Program-made: the position numbers and the translations under genes
In this document: piece by piece, positions 62,444-64,000 of the stretch
Layout: each line of letters starts with the position of its first letter
Numbering within the stretch: position 1 is the first letter of the stretch
Assembly (NCBI GenBank): GCA_963793415.1
Contig: CAWCAC010000002.1
Coordinates: 868,001-932,000 of the forward strand
Source of the DNA: CAXMST01 sp963793415
GTDB taxonomy: Bacteria; Actinomycetota; Thermoleophilia; Solirubrobacterales; 70-9
DNA: 64,000 nt
Direction of reading: 5' to 3'
The notes under the pieces: generated by a model
Seen by the model: only the letters and a program-made list of their open reading frames with translations
Told to the model about the DNA's origin: nothing
Database searches by the model: none

Positions 62444-62977
62444 ATGTTGAGCGGATTGATCGGTTACCTGCGCCGCCACCACGTCGGCCTGCTCGCTCTC
62501 CTGGTCGCGATGGGTGGCTCCGCCTACGCTGCCGGCACCGTCAACAGCCGCGACGTCGTCGATGGGTCTTTGAAGACCCAGGACCTCAAGGACGGGACGG
62601 TCCAGGGCCGCGACCTCGAGCCGAACTCCCTCAAGGGCGTCCATATCGATGAGAGCACGGTCACGGACCGCGTGGCCCAGGCGGCCGTGGTCGGCGGGAT
62701 GGAGCCGCGGATGCTCGAGAACGACGGCTTCTCGTCGGTCGAGTATGTCTCGACCGGCACCTACAGGATGACCCTCGAGCAAAACGAGCCTCGCTGCAGC
62801 TTCGGCACCAGCTTCATCGGTCTGAGGCCGGGCGACACCAGCGGCGGGGGCTCGATCGGGATCATCTATCGGCCCGATGGCTTCGACGTGATCGTCCAGG
62901 ATCACTCAGGCAACCCGGTCGATCTCTTCCCGCCGGGTCCCGGCCCGCTCGGGTTCTCGGTCGTCTCGGCCTGCTGA
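62444..62977 (+). CDS. Secreted Thermoleophilia-type protein with KDG linker
   Basis: 177 residues from the ATG at 62444 (AGGAGC upstream). The head RRHHVGLLALLVAMGGSAYA is followed by VVDGSLKTQDLKDGTVQGRD and LEPNSLKGVHIDES. The later domain is beta-rich with two Cys (RCSFGTSF and VVSAC at the end). It is homologous in its head to the protein at 37858-38451. The helix resembles an uncleaved signal/anchor. Function unknown. Confidence 0.72.
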   Translation: MLSGLIGYLRRHHVGLLALLVAMGGSAYAAGTVNSRDVVDGSLKTQDLKDGTVQGRDLEPNSLKGVHIDESTVTDRVAQAAVVGGMEPRMLENDGFSSVEYVSTGTYRMTLEQNEPRCSFGTSFIGLRPGDTSGGGSIGIIYRPDGFDVIVQDHSGNPVDLFPPGPGPLGFSVVSAC

Positions 62978-63026
62978 GCGGAGACCGCCCGCTTCGAAGA
63001 CCGGGACCGGCTGAGCCACCCCGGGC

Positions 63027-63437
63027 TCAGCCGGCGGCGCAGGCCTCGACCTGGCCGCGCTCCTCGGCACTGATCGTGCCGGTGATGTTCTCGACGCTGA
63101 GCGATTCATCGGCGGGGTCGGTGGCGGCGACCGTGAAGGTCGTCTCGTCGAGCAGCGGGTCCTGACCTGGCTCGTTGACGGAGAGCAGGACAGCGGTCCC
63201 GGACCCGGCCATGACCGTGAAGGCCGAGCCGCTGCTGAGGCTGCCGGTCTCCGACCACCCTTCTTCGGTCAGGCAGGCGACGACCGGCTCGAGGCCGCCG
63301 CTCGGGTCGAAAGCGACCGAGGTCGCATCGCCCGACTCCTCGTCCCCGCAGGCGGACAGGGCGAGCGCGACGATCAGGCTGCTCAGGCCGGTGGCGGCGA
63401 TCCGTCCAAGGCGCCGTCGAATCTGGGGCTGGCTCAT
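63027..63437 (-). CDS. Small lipoprotein of unknown function
   Basis: 136 residues from the ATG at 63437. The signal peptide ends ALALSAC (lipobox), then GDEESGDATSV. The mature part has PVVACLTEEGWSETG, VLLSVNEPG and a C-terminal VEACAAG, so one disulfide is plausible. The layout resembles the lipoprotein at 22737-23132. It is divergent from the amine-oxidase-like gene across about 150 bases. Confidence 0.62.
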   Translation of the reverse strand: MSQPQIRRRLGRIAATGLSSLIVALALSACGDEESGDATSVAFDPSGGLEPVVACLTEEGWSETGSLSSGSAFTVMAGSGTAVLLSVNEPGQDPLLDETTFTVAATDPADESLSVENITGTISAEERGQVEACAAG

Positions 63438-63589
63438 CCCGTCTCTCCCGAAGTTCGGTCGCGGTGGCGCCGCTGGCGGTCGCCCTTGCACGGACAACCT
63501 ACGGTGGTGAGCCCGCCCCCGCATCGGCTGTTTCCCGTTGGCCCGCACGGGCTCCCGCCGACCGGCCTGTCGGCGCTAGGGTGGTCGAC

Positions 63590-64000
63590 GTGGTCGAAGC
63601 GAGCCTCTCCCGGCGGGAGCTCCTACGCCGCGGCGCTGCAGTGGGGGCCGTTGCGGCTCTCGCGCCGAGCGCCCTCGCCTGCGGTCGCGGGTCCGCTGCG
63701 GACGAGGGCCCGAAAGTCGTGATCGTCGGCGCCGGGCTGGCCGGGCTCAGTTGTGCCTTCCGCCTCCAGCAGAGGGGTCTCGGGTGCTCCGTCTACGAGG
63801 CCAACTCCACCCGGCTCGGGGGTCGCTGCTGGACGGCCCGGGACTTCGCCAACGGGCAGACGGCCGAGCACGGCGGCGAGTTCATCGATACGCGCCACCG
63901 GCGCATCCAGGCGCTGGCGAAGGGGTTCGAGCTCGAGCTCGACGACATCTACGGCAAGCGGATCGAGGGGACCAGCCGCCGCTGGATCAACGGCGCCCTG
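63590..64000 (+). CDS. Flavin amine oxidase family protein, N-terminal part (runs off window)
   Basis: The first 137 codons are present, from a GTG at 63590 (a GTG nine bases earlier is also in frame). A Tat-type leader is visible (SRRELLRRGAAVGAVAALAP, then ACG that may be a lipobox). The FAD loop is VVIVGAGLAGLSCAFRLQQR, followed by VYEAN and RLGGRCWT. FANGQTAEHGGEFID is the next conserved block of monoamine oxidases. It should be exported folded and oxidise an amine or a related substrate. Its C-terminus is outside the window. Confidence 0.82.
   Translation, partial: MVEASLSRRELLRRGAAVGAVAALAPSALACGRGSAADEGPKVVIVGAGLAGLSCAFRLQQRGLGCSVYEANSTRLGGRCWTARDFANGQTAEHGGEFIDTRHRRIQALAKGFELELDDIYGKRIEGTSRRWINGAL

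Overview
The window is GC-rich chromosomal DNA of an actinobacterium, most probably of class Thermoleophilia (Solirubrobacterales-like). The grounds are the base composition, frequent GTG starts, pervasive 4-base ATGA/GTGA gene overlaps, and two secreted proteins (37858-38451 and 62444-62977) carrying the N-terminal export helix followed by 'KDG' linker repeats that I associate with this class. No replication origin, rRNA, CRISPR array, integrase or transposase gene was recognised.

Layout. 1-2242: glycosyltransferases and a UDP-glucuronate decarboxylase. 2358-5560: an ECF-like sigma factor, a small anchored acidic protein, and an OmpR-type two-component system. 5720-8187: a translationally coupled operon of two Pro/Ala-rich anchored proteins, ApbE flavin transferase and a ferric-reductase-like haem membrane protein. 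8213-11622: beta-carbonic anhydrase, TypA/BipA, and a single AbiEi/DUF559-like gene bounded by short inverted repeats. 11673-18963: lipoproteins, tRNA-Ser(UGA), sugar-lactone oxidase, PLP-barrel aldolase/racemase, tRNA-Ser(GCU), wax-ester synthase and small hypothetical proteins. 19025-22232: GNAT, cytochrome P450 and glutamate dehydrogenase.

22376-61832 holds the most unusual feature. An intact tRNA-Arg(ACG) at 22376-22449 is followed by six further copies of exactly its 3' 42 bases (anticodon loop to discriminator) at 26311, 27974, 53674, 55203, 59364 and 61791. Five of these, and the intact gene, are followed by a related 220-300 bp arm with ordered short repeats. The copies divide the region into cassettes of 1.5-4.2 kb plus one of 25.7 kb. 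The small cassettes carry P450, SDR, methyltransferase, cupredoxin, HicB, aminotransferase, polyamine-binding-protein and protease genes. Several also contain debris (SnoaL, Fic, HicA, FAD oxidoreductase, ABC permease fragments). This looks like repeated site-specific integration at one tRNA gene, or an integron-like array built on tRNA 3' ends, with the recombinase outside the window or lost.

28690-37797 carries an APC permease, alpha/beta hydrolase, secreted proteins, a decayed beta-propeller/M20 peptidase junction, VOC, MBL and bicupin proteins. 38918-50894 is an exopolysaccharide locus: three GT2, one GT4, a large multi-TM glycosyltransferase-like protein, DUF1616, two GH26-like secreted hydrolases, a Wzx-type flippase and a NodB-type deacetylase. 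The window ends with secreted proteins and lipoproteins and the start of a Tat-exported flavin amine oxidase (63590 to the edge).
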